A stretch of DNA of 64,000 bases from assembly GCA_033557465.1 (NCBI GenBank), contig CM066032.1, forward strand, positions 1,313,692,191 through 1,313,756,190, given 5' to 3'. Shown here one piece after another: positions 10,402-20,716 of this stretch (positions are counted from its first letter, which is position 1; every line of letters starts with the position of its first letter). The DNA comes from Ichthyophis bannanicus. Taxonomy: Eukaryota > Chordata > Amphibia > Gymnophiona > Ichthyophiidae. The position numbers and the translations under genes are program-made. The notes below the pieces were generated by a model, which was not told the DNA's origin, did not search any database, and was given only the letters and a program-made list of their open reading frames with translations.

Positions 10402-11900
10402 GGGAATTTTATAATGGTGTTTTTTTGTGCATATATGCTAGTATATACATGTAAAAGTCCTCTTATAAATTTACTCCAATATAAAAGTAAACATAATGAC
10501 AATTAGGTCTATAGCAGGGGTCTCCAACTCCAGTCCTGGTGCAACATCTTTTTGACTCCCACAGAAGCAATGGTCTTCTGCAGTAAGTACTGGCCTGCGC
10601 AAAACCCTCCAGCCAGACGCTAAACTGAGGTACAGAAAATAAACTGAAACTGAGTGCTTGTTATTTAGAACAGTGGCGCCGAACATCAAAATAGAGTTCA
10701 AATAGAATTTAAACTGGGAACTTTTGGCATGGATGATACTCTTTTCCAGTGGGATCGCTGGGCCCGATGCTATGGAATCTTGGAATGGTGGGCACACAGG
10801 TGGGTTCCGAAGGCCTCTCCCGAAGACATCTCCAGAAGATGCAGAATGGACTCAATGACACACAACAGGGCCTCTATAGCCCTATAAACAGGACTTTGTA
10901 AGAGTTTGTATAGGGGAGAAGGGTAGTAATAGTTAGGGCTATAGGATGCAGGGGGGGGGGGGGAGGATGAAACTGGAGGAAGGGAAGCATGCTTAAAACC
11001 GGAAGGGCACTAAGAAGATTTAATGCTGTTGTTAAGGTAAATCTGTTATAGCTTTTGCTGGCTAGTCTGTACAAGGCCATTGTGAGGGGGGACCGGGGAA
11101 ACTCCCCCTCTTCATGCTAAGGGCTGCAAGAGCTATATAGAGGCTCTGCTTCACACCCAGGGACTTTGGTTATTATTTTATGCATAATACAACACCTTGT
11201 GGAAAGATGTGGGTATGGGGATCTCTTTTAATCAAGGAATAGCCATCAGGGTCATGGGGGGGAGAGGGTTAGTTTGGCCCTACACGCTGCCCGCGGTACC
11301 TACAGCATGGTCCACTCATGCCAACTTCAATTCATCATTGCAGAGACTGGCAGGCAGCAGCAGTTCATGCGGGGGGTGCTCCCCCTAGGAGCATGCAAGT
11401 AGGGGAAGGAAAGCCTAAGAAAAAGAGAGGCGATCCATGTTGGCAAGTGATGCTTCCCAGACACTATATTGAGCAGTAATGGAAGCTGGGAATCTAGGAA
11501 AGCAGGAAACACCATATGGATAAACATAAATGCAACGAGATACTAGGTGAGGGATATTAAAGGGGTTGGGGGGAGGAGATCTACATGTCTACAAGGGACA
11601 AGAACGAGAGAGAGAACTACAGGGTATGGGCTAGAAGAGGAGGTTTGGGGGTGTGGGGCCATGGGGCAGAAGGGTAACTATGGGAGGGCTCGGGGGTAGG
11701 TACTCAGGAGGGGGGGCAGGAAGAGGAGCCCAAGTGAAAGGAAGGGGGACCATCTGGAAGAACTAGTGGGGACCACTTATAGCAAACCAAGGGGACTGAT
11801 TGGAGGATTAGACTTGAATCTGGAGGTGCAGGGCCTAGGCTGGGGGGGTGCCAGAGCCACTCTAAGAGTGACCTTCACAGGACAAGTGATTGAAGGAAGG
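10402..11900. other. No confident gene; G-rich repeat-like sequence
   Basis: It includes a poly(G) run near 10,950 and purine-rich sequence to 11,900. It could include the 5' UTR and a decayed ORF1 of the L1-like element that follows, but I see no ORF1 motif. No RNA gene seen. Confidence 0.4.
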
Positions 11901-11917
11901 AATATTGGGTAAAGATC

Positions 11918-13361
11918 TCAACTTAGCATCCTGGAATGTGTGTGGACTTGGGCTCCCAATCAAAATATATTAGGTGCTGCAGCAGCTGGGAGTGCAGAGG
12001 GTTGATGTGGTGCTGTTGCAAGAAACACATCTAACACCAGAGGAGCAAGCTAAGTTGCATAGAGGTTGGGTTGGCAAGGTATATGGCGCATCAACAGTTG
12101 GGAAAAGGAGAAGTATGGCCATACTGTTGGCTAAAAACTCCTCATGGTTGGAACAATCGGTGGAAGTTGACCCAGATGGGAGGTATGTGTTCGCCTGAGG
12201 AATCTTGTTTGGCAAGTCAGTGGTTCTAGGTTCAATTTATGCTCCAATACATATAAGGCGCAGTTTTTCCAGCAGTTAACTCAGTGTATTGAACAATTTA
12301 CAGAAAGCCAACTTATACTGGAGGTGATTTCAACTGTGCAATGGACAGGGACATGGATAGGGGGTGGGCCCTCAGGATCAGTGAAGCACTTGATGCCTGA
12401 TGGGTCTATGTGAAGGATATGATTTATTAGATATTTGGAGGACTTTACATCCAGGGGACAGAGAATACACTCATCTGTCGAGGGTGCATGGCTTTTGGTC
12501 TAGAATTGACTACTTCCTCATCTCCAAGGCTATGTTTAGTCAGGTGGTTCAGGCAAACATTGACCTAGCAGTTGCTTCGGACCATGCGATGCTAACTTTG
12601 ACAATGCAGTGGAGTGGGGTGGGGTGGGGGGATGGAAGCCATGGAGATACCCGTTGGGATTGGCAGGAGATGCCTACTTCAAACAATATATTAAAGATAA
12701 ATGGGATGACTATATGAAAATAATAACAGGCAGCACTTGGCCCAACCAATTTTATTCTGGGAGACTGGCAAAGCAGTGATGTGGTGTGAGAATCAGTTAT
12801 ATACACCTTAAACGCAAACAGCTAAATAGTAGAGTTTTGCAGCTAGAACGGGAACTGAGGAGGGTGTGGCGTCGCTATTCTTCACACCCCTGTATAGAAA
12901 CTAAAACTCAGTTCCACAATATACAAAATTAATTAAGCATGCTGATACATCAAAGAGCTAAAAAGTCCCTGATGTATTACCAATACAAATTGTACAGGTA
13001 TGGGAATAGAGCGGGGAAACTGTTAGCCTCATTGATTCAGGCAGAGGGTGGCCCAAGTTACGCAGATGCTCTTCGACAGAGTGATGGCTTCATGCAATCA
13101 ACTGTCTTAGGGGTAGAAAAAGTATTCTGCAGTTTCTATCAGCAGTTATACCAAGCGGATGTGACAGCTGGGGATGTCGGAGCCGCTTATCTCCGATCAT
13201 GTGGCCTCCCGAAGCTGACGCCTGCTCAAGTAACAGAATTAAATGCCCCCCATCCAGAAAGGAATTAAAGGACTAAAAACAGGTTGAGCACCAAAGCCAG
13301 ATGGCTTTTGAGAGGAATTTTATAAGTTGATGGCATATAGGGTTGCTATCCCTATAATTAC
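11918..13361 (+). pseudogene. L1/Tx1-like endonuclease and RT start
   Basis: The translation from about 11,918 begins 'LNLASWNVCGLGLPIK', then 'VDVVLLQETHLTPEEQ' and 'RRSMAILLAKN', the endonuclease motifs of L1-type ORF2. The QETHL box carries the catalytic glutamate. At 12,400-12,717 the segment 'RVHGFWSRIDYFLISKAMF' and 'ASDHAML' supplies the SDH box. At 12,939-13,268 'AKKSLMYYQYKLYRYGNRAG' and 'FYQQLYQAD' correspond to the L1 linker. 'KAPGPDGF' is reduced to a mutated version near 13,290. Stops and frameshifts are numerous. Confidence 0.75.
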
Positions 13362-14626
13362 ATAAGAACATAAGATATGCCATACTGGGTCAGACCAAGG
13401 TCCATCAAGCCCAGTATTCTGTTTCCAACAGTGGCCAATCTAGGTCATATGTACCTAGTAGTTTCCCCAAGAGACACAAGTTCCACAATGCTTGTACTGG
13501 GTCAAGCATTGATATCTTCGGTCACTTCTTAATAATGGTTTATGGACCTTTCCTCTAGGAACTTGTCCAAACCTTTTTTAAACCCAGCTACACTAACAGC
13601 CTTTACTACATCCTCCGGTAACAAATTCCAGAGTTTGATTACACGTTGAGTGAAAAAATATTTTCTTTTATTAGTCTTAAATAGTTTACCCTGTAGCTTC
13701 ATTGCATGTCCCCTAGTCTTTCTATATTCTGATAACGTAAACAATCGATCTACGTTTACCCGTTCTACTCCGTTCATTAATTTATAGACTTCTATCATAT
13801 CTCCCCTCAGCCGTCTCTTTTCCAGGTTAAAGAGCCCTAACCTTTTTAGCCTTTCTTCATAGGAGTATCCTTCCTTCCCCTTTACCATTTTGGTGGCTCT
13901 TCTCTGAACCTTTTCTAAAATCGCTATATCCTTTTTAAGATACGGCGACCAGAATTGCACACAATATTCAAGGTGCGGTCTCACCATGGAACGATATAGA
14001 GGCATTATAATATCTTTTGTTTTATTTTCCATTCCTTTCCTTATCATACCTAGCATTCTATTTGCTCTCTTGGCCGCCGCTGCACACTGGGCCGAGGGCT
14101 TTAACATGGTATCCACAATGACGCCTAAATCTTTTTCCTGGGTGGTGGTTCCTAATGTGGAACCTTGCATTGTGTAACCATAGTTTGGGTTGTTCTTCCC
14201 TAGGTGCATAACCTTGCACTTGTCCACATTAAATTTCATCTGCCATTTTGATGCCCAGTCTTCCAATTTATCAAGATCCTCTTGCAATTTTTCACAATCC
14301 TCTTGGGTTTTAACAACTTTAAATAGTTTTGTGTCATCTGCAAATTTGATAACCTCAGTCGTCATTCCACTTTCCAGGTCATTTATGAATATGTCAAAAA
14401 GCAGCGGACCCAGCACAGATCCCTGGGGTACACCACTATTCACCTTTCTCCATTGGGAAAATTGGCCATTTAGCCCTACCCTCTACTTTCTATCTTTTAA
14501 CCAGTTCCTGATCCACAATAGTACTCTGCCTCCTATCCCATGACTCTTTAGTTTTGCCAAAAGTCTCTGATGAGGGACCTTGTCAAAGGCTTTCTGAAAG
14601 TCCAGATACACAATATCAACCAAATT
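13362..14626 (-). mobile_element. CR1 LINE 3' half (copy 1, minus)
   Basis: 5'-truncated CR1 with its 3' end at 13,362. The tail reads (on minus) 'catatcttatgttcttat' and has the octamer-type microsatellite of CR1 3' ends. The 5' end lies near 14,626 at the 'FQKAFDKVPHQ' region of the RT. It interrupts the L1-like ORF2. 'attac' occurs at both junctions and may be a short target duplication. It is the left arm of an inverted repeat with the CR1 at 14,796-16,052. Confidence 0.85.
13529..14443 (-). pseudogene. CR1 reverse transcriptase C-terminal half
   Basis: A stop-free frame of 304 codons that starts at a GTG codon inside the RT domain, so it is a truncation and not a gene start. It contains '[19 protein letters not shown]', '[10 protein letters not shown]' (the catalytic FADD box), '[12 protein letters not shown]', 'EKDLGVIVD', '[13 protein letters not shown]' and '[19 protein letters not shown]', all diagnostic for CR1 ORF2. 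The end '[17 protein letters not shown]' is the natural C-terminus. The uninterrupted frame suggests a comparatively young copy. Confidence 0.85.
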
Positions 14627-14795
14627 GATTACTATACCGGCTTAGTCCAGCATGGAAGCTTCCCATTCGAGCCAAATAAGTCAGGGGTCACAGTGCTTCC
14701 AAAACCTGGTAGGGACCCCATTCTTCCAGGCTCCTACTGTCCAATCTCGCTTGTGAATGTAGATATGGCGAAAATGTATGTAATGGCGAAAATCA
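14627..14795 (+). pseudogene. L1/Tx1-like RT fragment between CR1 copies
   Basis: Within the 14,570-14,800 frame the segment 'GSFPFEPNKSGVTVLPKPGR' followed by 'PISLVNVDMAKMYVMAKI' matches the L1 RT motif 'IPKPGKD..NYRPISLLNVDYKI..K'. It forms the spacer between the two inverted CR1 copies and continues the ORF2 of the 11,918 element. Confidence 0.7.
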
Positions 14796-16052
14796 GGTAA
14801 ACAAAGGTGAATCGGTTGATATAGTCTATCTGGACTTTCAGAAAGCCTTTGACAAGGTCCCTCATCAGAGACTTTTGGCAAAACTAAAAAGTCATGAGAT
14901 AGGAGGCAGTGTACTATTGAGGATCAGGAACTGGTTAAAAGATAGAAAGCAGAGGGTAGGACTAAATGGTCAATTTTCCCAATGGAGAAAGGTGAATAGA
15001 GGAGTACTCCACGGATCTGTGCTGGGTCCGCTGCTTTTTGACATATTCATAAATGACCTGGAAAAGGGAATAACGAGTAAGGTCATCAAATTTGCAGATG
15101 ACACAAAACTATTTAAAATTGTTAAACCCCATGAGGATTGTGGAAAATTGCAAGAGCATTTTGATAAATTGGAAGACTGGGCATCCAAATGGCAGATTAA
15201 ATTTAATGTGGACAAGTGCAAAGTTATGCACCTAGGAAAGAACAACCCAAACTATGGTTACACAATGCAAGGTTCCACATTAGGAACCACTACCCAGGAA
15301 AAAGATTTAGGTGTCATTGTAGATAGCATGTTAAAACCCTCCATCTAGTGTGCAGAGGTGGGGAAGAGAGCAAATAGAATGCTAGTTATCATAAGGAAAG
15401 GAATGGAAAATAAAAAAAAGGATATTATAATGCCTATGTATCGTTCTATGGTGCGACCGCACCTTGAACATTGTGTGCAGTTCTGGTCACCGTATCTTAA
15501 AAAGGATATAGCATTATTAGAAAAGGTACAGAGAAGAGCCACCAAAATGGTAAAGGGGATGGAAGGATACCCCTATGAAGAGAGGCTAAAAAGGTTATGG
15601 CTCTTCAACTTGGAAAAGAGATGGCTGAGGTCTATAAAACTAATGAATGGAGTGGAACGGGTAAATGTAGATCAATTGTTTACATCAGAATATAGAAAGA
15701 CTAGGGGACATGCAATGAAGCTACAGGGTAAACTATTTAAGACTTATAAGAGAAAGGTTTTTTCATTCAACGTGTAATCAAACTCTGGAATTTGTTACCG
15801 GAGGCTGTAGTAAAAGCTGTTAGTGTAGCTGGGTTTAAAAAAGGTTTGGACAAGTTCCTGGAGGAAATGTCCATAAACCATTATTAAAAGGGACCCGGGA
15901 TATCACTGCTGGACCCAATACAAGCATTGTGGAACCTGTTTTTTGGGGAAACTGCTAGGTACTTATGACCTAGATTGGCCACTGTTGGAAACAGGATACT
16001 GGGCTTGATGGACCTTGGTCTGACCCAGTATGGCATATCTTATGTTCTTATA
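14796..16052 (+). mobile_element. CR1 LINE 3' half (copy 2, plus)
   Basis: 5'-truncated CR1 in the plus orientation. It starts near 14,796 within the sequence for 'GESVDIVYLDFQKAFDKVPH' and ends with 'catatcttatgttcttat' at 16,052. It matches copy 1 almost base for base in reverse orientation, over nearly the same interval of the element, so 13,362-16,052 is an inverted repeat of about 1.25 kb arms with a spacer of about 170 bp of L1 sequence. Confidence 0.85.
14875..15886 (+). pseudogene. CR1 reverse transcriptase C-terminal half, frameshifted
   Basis: Three consecutive frames together give the CR1 RT C-terminal half. 14,875-15,348 has '[19 protein letters not shown]' and the FADD box. 15,358-15,777 has 'RPHLEHCVQFWSP' and 'ERLKRLWLFNLEKRW'. 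15,778-15,886 carries '[20 protein letters not shown]' and the end 'EMSINHY'. A stop (TAG) near 15,346 and a small frame change near 15,770 break it. It is more mutated than copy 1. Confidence 0.85.
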
Positions 16053-16054
16053 AC

Positions 16055-16640
16055 GGATGCCAGAGTCTTACGCTGGAAATGGGCAGGGATCATAAATATT
16101 GAACAACTGGTCACAGAAGAGGGGACCACATAGATTTTTCCAGTCTATGTGTACAATTTGGCATAACAAGTAAGGATTATTACCCATATCTTTAGGTTAA
16201 GAGCTATCTTCATGGGCTTCCAGGAGAATCCTTGAAAGGGTGTATGAGCTCGCGAATAGAGGAGATTCTTCTGGAAGAGGATGGACTGATAGAACTCGAG
16301 CCTTTACCAAAGAGAGCAAACTAGTGCGGGTCTGGACACAGGACCTGGGAGTGCAGATAGAGGGAGAGATAATGAAAGCTTTAGCGTGGATCCCATCACT
16401 TAGTGTATCAGTACAATATTGGGATTTGCAATACAAACTTCTACAGCACATGTTTTTTGCTCTGCCATGGGCCTGGTGGGCTGGAATAGTAGAAACCAAC
16501 CGGTGCCAGAGGTGTGAAGATGTTGCTGCGGCATTAGGAAATGCCAGGTGGTGTTGGTGTATTGGAACAAGGTGCAGAGACACTTAGGAAAATGTTTAGG
16601 GAAGACGATGAACTTGTCTTCTACGGCCCTGGTGTTGGAT
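16055..16640 (+). pseudogene. L1/Tx1-like ORF2 C-terminal segment
   Basis: The frame at 16,240-16,587 contains 'SVQYWDLQYKLLQHMFFALP' and 'CQRCEDVAAALGNARWCW', which fit the C-terminal region of L1 ORF2 ahead of and around the cysteine-rich motif (C-x2-C with later H/C residues, here decayed). It continues after a short insertion at 16,640-16,795 with 'LRLALIVARQVILSNCLSPR' at about 16,830-16,915, the typical end of L1 ORF2. Confidence 0.6.
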
Positions 16641-16795
16641 TTATGTATTTATTTATTTATTTGAAGGTTTTTTTTATACCACGCTCTTTAAAATCAGCTC
16701 AGTTTACAGTAAAACAAATTTGTACAGTGCAGGTGGCGTCCACACTGTATTTACAAAGAACAGGGATTACAACTTGGCTAGCTGGGGAAACTATG
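16640..16795 (-). repeat. L2-tail-type repeat fragment
   Basis: A short insertion beginning with (TTTA)n followed by 'ttataccacgctcttt' and 'cagtttaca'. On the minus strand this reads as the LINE/SINE tail 'tgtaaactg...gcgtggtataaa(TAAA)n', the same tail type as at 20,424, 17,037 and 42,956. It interrupts the L1-like C-terminal region. Confidence 0.6.
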
Positions 16796-17036
16796 TTTGG
16801 GAACCCGATTCTACAATGGAACTGAAACATACCACGTTTGGGTGGCTGCGCCTAGCCCTGATAGTGGCCCGGCAGGTTATCCTAAGTAATTGTTTATCCC
16901 CAAGGAGACCAACATATGGGCAATGGCAAATTCTCCTTCACACAGCGATGTTATTGGAGGGGAAAAGTCCTGTGGGTATGGCCTACTTTGGAGGGCTTTT
17001 CTTGATAAGAGCTGTAGATGTTGGCCCCACCTAACA

Positions 17037-17325
17037 CATTTATTTATATTCTCTTATATACCGTGCTATTCTGCATCAGTGCAGTTTACCTTGAACAAAC
17101 TGAAATTACATTGAACAGGGCATTATAACTTGGAGATAACTATTTTACAGGGAAAATGGGCTATGGAGGCTTAAGTGGCTTGCCCAAGACCACAAGGAGC
17201 ACCTGTGGGACTAGAAACCCCAGTCCTTCCGGCCCAAGGTTGCTGTCCTCTAGTGGGATTTGAACCCCCGACCTTCATGGCCTGAAATACCTTGCCCCAA
17301 CCACTAGGCCACTCCTCCGCTCCAT
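17037..17325 (-). mobile_element. tRNA-derived SINE with L2-like tail
   Basis: On the minus strand the element begins near 17,325 with 'gaggagtggcctagtggttg' (Pol III A box in a tRNA-like head), then 'gggttcaaatccc' (B box), a central part containing 'ccttgtggtcttgggcaag', and a tail 'gtaaactgcactgatgc' then 'ggtatataagagaatata' ending in TAAA repeats at 17,037. The head comes from a tRNA gene and is transcribed by RNA polymerase III. The tail matches the 3' end of the L2-like LINEs in this window, which presumably mobilised it. It lies in the 3' part of the L1-like element. Confidence 0.75.
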
Positions 17326-17883
17326 AAAGAAAGAAGTAGGGTACTCAACTACTGTGCATGATAATATGGGTTTCCTGGACTTCTCCAGGGAGGGAGGATG
17401 GGGATAATAGGAGTTACAGATAGATGATAAGTATCGGGGGTGGGGGGCTCATGGAGAGAAGGGCGCATCTCCGTGGGTTCCCCACCCACCCCCCATAGTA
17501 TAGCATAGCATGGTGAGACATATATAGCAGAATGGTAGCTAAGAATGGGCAACTAAGGGAGAGATAGAACATTTAGGAAGATAAAGTGCAGAGAACAAGG
17601 GTAGTGTGGATCCCCCCCCCCCACCCCCACACACACACACTTGCCTGGAATACTTGGAACAAACTTATGTGGTGGTCATGCTTAAGAATAAGGACATTTG
17701 AACGGAGGGGGAAAAGGGAAGGGAGGATGGGGAGGGGGAAAGGGAATGGGAATAAATGTGAAAAGTGTCATTTTGGAATGTTGTCCCTTCTGAGATGTAT
17801 TATACAATAGTTGTTTGTGTTTTTGGACACAGTTTGATTGTACTATGTGTGCCATTGACTTAATAAAAACAGTTTCAACCTAA

Positions 17884-18339
17884 AGTTCTAGCAGTCACCA
17901 AAATAACTGCTAGACGATACAGTTCAATTGAACTTTCCATGTCAAAAAATTGGCATGATAGTCAGTATGGAAGTTTGGATTGACTGGCAATTAGTGCTGG
18001 AGGGAATTAATGTTTTTGTTTTGTCACCAAGCAGAAAAGCAAGACTGAAGTTTTCCAGCAAAGTAAGGCTGTGCTTTGCATAATGACAATCATGCCACAG
18101 TTTTTTGACTCAGAAGGATTTATTGAAGTGTTGGTGATCATACTGCAAGTTTTGCTTTGGTGACCATTGAGACTTTAAAGAAGATAAAACCACTTTAAAA
18201 TAATTAAAACATTAAATTGTTGCCTGGAAGACAAATGATGACAGTGAGGTGGTCGGTGGACATAAGGATTGCTAAGCTCTAACCAACGTCTGTTGATGTC
18301 TCCTTGAGGTTTTTATGATATTTAAAAGTTTTTGACCCC
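17884..18339. other. No recognisable feature
   Basis: AT-rich sequence with no frame, repeat or RNA signature that I recognise. Confidence 0.45.
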
Positions 18340-18359
18340 TTGTGTTGATTTACAGTATT

Positions 18360-18710
18360 TTAGTTTTGTACCATGACTTTAATGAACCTTCCTCCTAAGC
18401 CAGGGTATGCTAACACACACTGTAGTACTTCACTCATGATAGGTTCCTTCTGGGGTTCACAGGATATAACATCTGTGGTCAACCTATCAGGTTGTACTTG
18501 GAAATTCCTCTTAAACAAGCCTATGGCAGCCAACATGATGAGAAATATTTCCGTTTCTTTCTGCCACATTTTCTTGGTTTCTGACCGAGATTCTTGCTGC
18601 TTAAGGATCTTCTCCCTCAGGGAATAACTGCTTGGAACTGATATGTCTATTATGAATGCCACTCTCATGTTTTTCTCCTTTGCCACTATGGCCAATTTCC
18701 TTGCATTCAA
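18360..18710 (-). pseudogene. Relic of R2/R4-type LINE C-terminal domain
   Basis: A minus-strand frame of 116 codons reads 'VAKEKNMRVAFIIDISVPSS' followed by 'LREKILKQQESRSETKKMWQ' and 'LAAIGLFKR', ending with 'VLAYPGLGGRF'. The order 'K..KN...(L/I)ID.(A/S)VPSD....KE.EKL.KY..L..E..RMW......VV(G)ALG.' is characteristic of the C-terminal part of non-LTR elements with a restriction-like endonuclease (R2/R4/Dong group), widely scattered in vertebrate and invertebrate genomes. No RT core is seen next to it. The assignment is from recalled motif shape; a profile search would settle it. Confidence 0.5.
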
Positions 18711-18725
18711 ATTTTCTCAAATAAT

Positions 18726-18994
18726 AAATTAATAAGTGCTTATAAACCTATCTGTGAAATCATAAACTCGATGCGTGGAAAAGAAAATATAGAAATTTTC
18801 TTCATTACTGAAAGAAGTAACAACATCAATATCCACTATGCAGTTTACCTGATCTGTTACTACCATTATATAGATTAAATGGCCCAACATCTGTCTTCTG
18901 GCCTACGAGGAAATATTTGTTATGAGCCTCATAAATGGTAGAACTATTTGCCCTGTATTCTGATATCTTCATAAAAGACATCTACATCTTTAAT
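18726..18994. other. No recognisable feature
   Basis: AT-rich; nothing supported. Confidence 0.4.
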
Positions 18995-19775
18995 TAACCG
19001 AGGCAGGCCGCATCCGGTGCCCTAAGCCCATCTTTTCAACCCCCCCCACCTCCTCCTTCTTACTCCCCCCTTCCCCCCTTTTTGCCCCACCCTTACAAAT
19101 TTCACAGACACAATTTTCTTATTGGAAGTACCAACCGGTCGCAGCTTTATTATGTTTTTAAACAATTAACTTTACATACCAAAACAGTTCTGTAAACAAT
19201 CTCCCACCAGCGGAGCGATGCCCCACCAACCATAATTAGCAAAGTGGGGTCGCATCCGCTCCGGCCGTGTCTGACCACCGGCCAATTTCCTACCGCCCTT
19301 TCCCCGACCTCGCCATGTGACTAGCAAAGGCCAGCAGGGCTTATCCGGGTCAGGGGCACCCCGCCCCCGCCCAAGTATGACCTAAAGGCTCCGGGCCCCG
19401 GAAACCTCCGGGATCCCGTCTTGTACTCCACCCCCAACTGCGACACCCCGAAAAACATCACCACCCACTCGTATCCTACTGATGGGAGGGAGGGAGGGAA
19501 GCCTTCACTCCAGCGCTGCCGCCGCCGAAAAGGGGGCAGAAATCGCAGCCCCCTCAACATAAGAACAGCTCCCCAACGCCGGCAGCTCTGATTGGCTCCG
19601 CTCTCGCTCTCTGCGGAGCCAATCAATTTAAAATACGCTGCCGACGTCATCGCCTCCTTCCGCATGCTCTCGCTCTCCCCCCCCCTCCCCCCCGAAGCCT
19701 GAAGGATGGGCCGGGACCGGGCCGACCGCCCGGTTACCGGCGTCCTTCGCGACTCCGCGCTCGCACTTCAATTAA
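18995..19775 (-). repeat. GC-rich unclassified dispersed repeat (copy 1)
   Basis: CpG-rich block in AT-rich surroundings, homologous to 54,566-55,290. Shared blocks are 'ggtcgcagctttatta' (19,137), 'gccatgtgactagcaa' (19,312), 'ttatccggg' (19,341), 'gaaacctccgggatcccg' (19,401), 'gccgacgtc' (19,641) and 'cccggttaccg' (19,729). On the minus strand the first block provides AATAAA, so a minus-strand transcript ending near 19,100 is possible. 'aattaa' flanks both ends and may be a target duplication. No protein is encoded. It might be an LTR, a non-autonomous element or a processed-transcript family. Confidence 0.65.
19589..19625. promoter_or_regulatory. CCAAT-box inverted repeat in GC-rich element 1
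   Basis: Perfect 13-bp arms, 'tgattggctccgc' (19,589-19,601) and 'gcggagccaatca' (19,613-19,625), separated by 11 bases. Each arm contains a CCAAT box, one per strand. The other copy has the same core with different but still complementary outer bases. 'tttaaaatac' and a CRE-like 'gacgtcat' follow within 30 bp. Confidence 0.6.
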
Positions 19776-20423
19776 TGTAACCCCCTTACCTTAGGGTGGC
19801 ATGTTGGTACTGCAGGGCAGGTCACAGAGCAGTTTTAATCCTGGGCTCTCTCCCTCTCCTTTCATTCAGCTAGTACATACTCTTATCACTTGGCACATGA
19901 ATTACAGAGGCTCTGCAACTGAATTGGGTGCTCCAATTCCTTTACTGTAATCAAAATATCCAATTCACAAATAGAAATAAATGAAATCTGTTCAACAAAT
20001 AATCTTTGATAACACTAGTTGTGTTTCTTCCCCAAGTTATTTGTGTCTGTGATCCTACTTTAAATATTCACCAGTTTTGCTGATTAAGATGTCTTTTCAC
20101 CCTCCATCACTGGGATCCTTTTCCTCTAATTCTTTCTGCATTTTGTTCACAAAAAACTACTGTACCTCTTTCAGCAGGCAAATCTCCAGTACAGCAATCT
20201 TTTTTGTGAGGCTAAGGGTAGTAATCCAACATGCCTTCTCTCCGACTTCTGGATTAGGTTTAAGGCAAGCCAGCTCCTTCAATCTCTCTCCACACCTCTG
20301 GCAGATGGATGGGTAAAACATCTGACAGGCTCTCAAATCTTCACACACAGGTAAAACTTAAAAATCAAGGGCTGATTCTACACATAGAAACCACAAACCA
20401 CCATAGAAAACTACACCTAGCAT
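19776..20423. other. No recognisable feature
   Basis: No coding or repeat signature recognised; the two overlapping short frames near 20,077-20,348 lack any family pattern. Confidence 0.4.
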
Positions 20424-20716
20424 TTTATTTATTTATTTTATTTAACAGTTATTTATATACCGCTCTTTCCCTAGTATCAAGTGCGGTTTACATGGAACAG
20501 TATGTTAATTGGTATGTAATATACCAAGTCAGTTTACATAGAACAGATAATTATAATTTACAAGGAATGTTGTAACATTACAGATATAACATATTAGAAT
20601 ATATACATTGTTAGTTTAAATCTATAATCATCATGTGAATGAGAGTGTGGTATGGTAAATAGTGTATTAGTGACATTTATTTTGAAAATAGAGTATGTAA
20701 TAATAATGTATAAATG

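Larger units (their letters stand above)
11900..17883 (+). mobile_element. L1/Tx1-like LINE, broken and nested
   Basis: Four separated pieces of one L1/Tx1-type ORF2 lie in order on the plus strand: endonuclease and start of RT (11,918-13,361), a short RT segment (14,627-14,795), C-terminal domain (16,055-16,640) and the last C-terminal part (16,800-17,035), followed by a 3' UTR with AATAAA near 17,865. Two CR1 copies and two SINE or LINE-tail insertions separate the pieces. The RT core between 14,795 and 16,055 is missing, so there was also a deletion. The 5' end is uncertain. Confidence 0.75.

Noticed and set aside
10514..10690. hAT-type terminus 'caggggtctccaac'
   Set aside because: No matching opposite end or 8-bp duplication was found nearby.
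19321..19665. 114-codon minus-strand frame in the GC-rich repeat, with similar frames at 54,699-55,283
   Set aside because: The translations of the two copies do not keep a common protein, so the openness comes from GC content.
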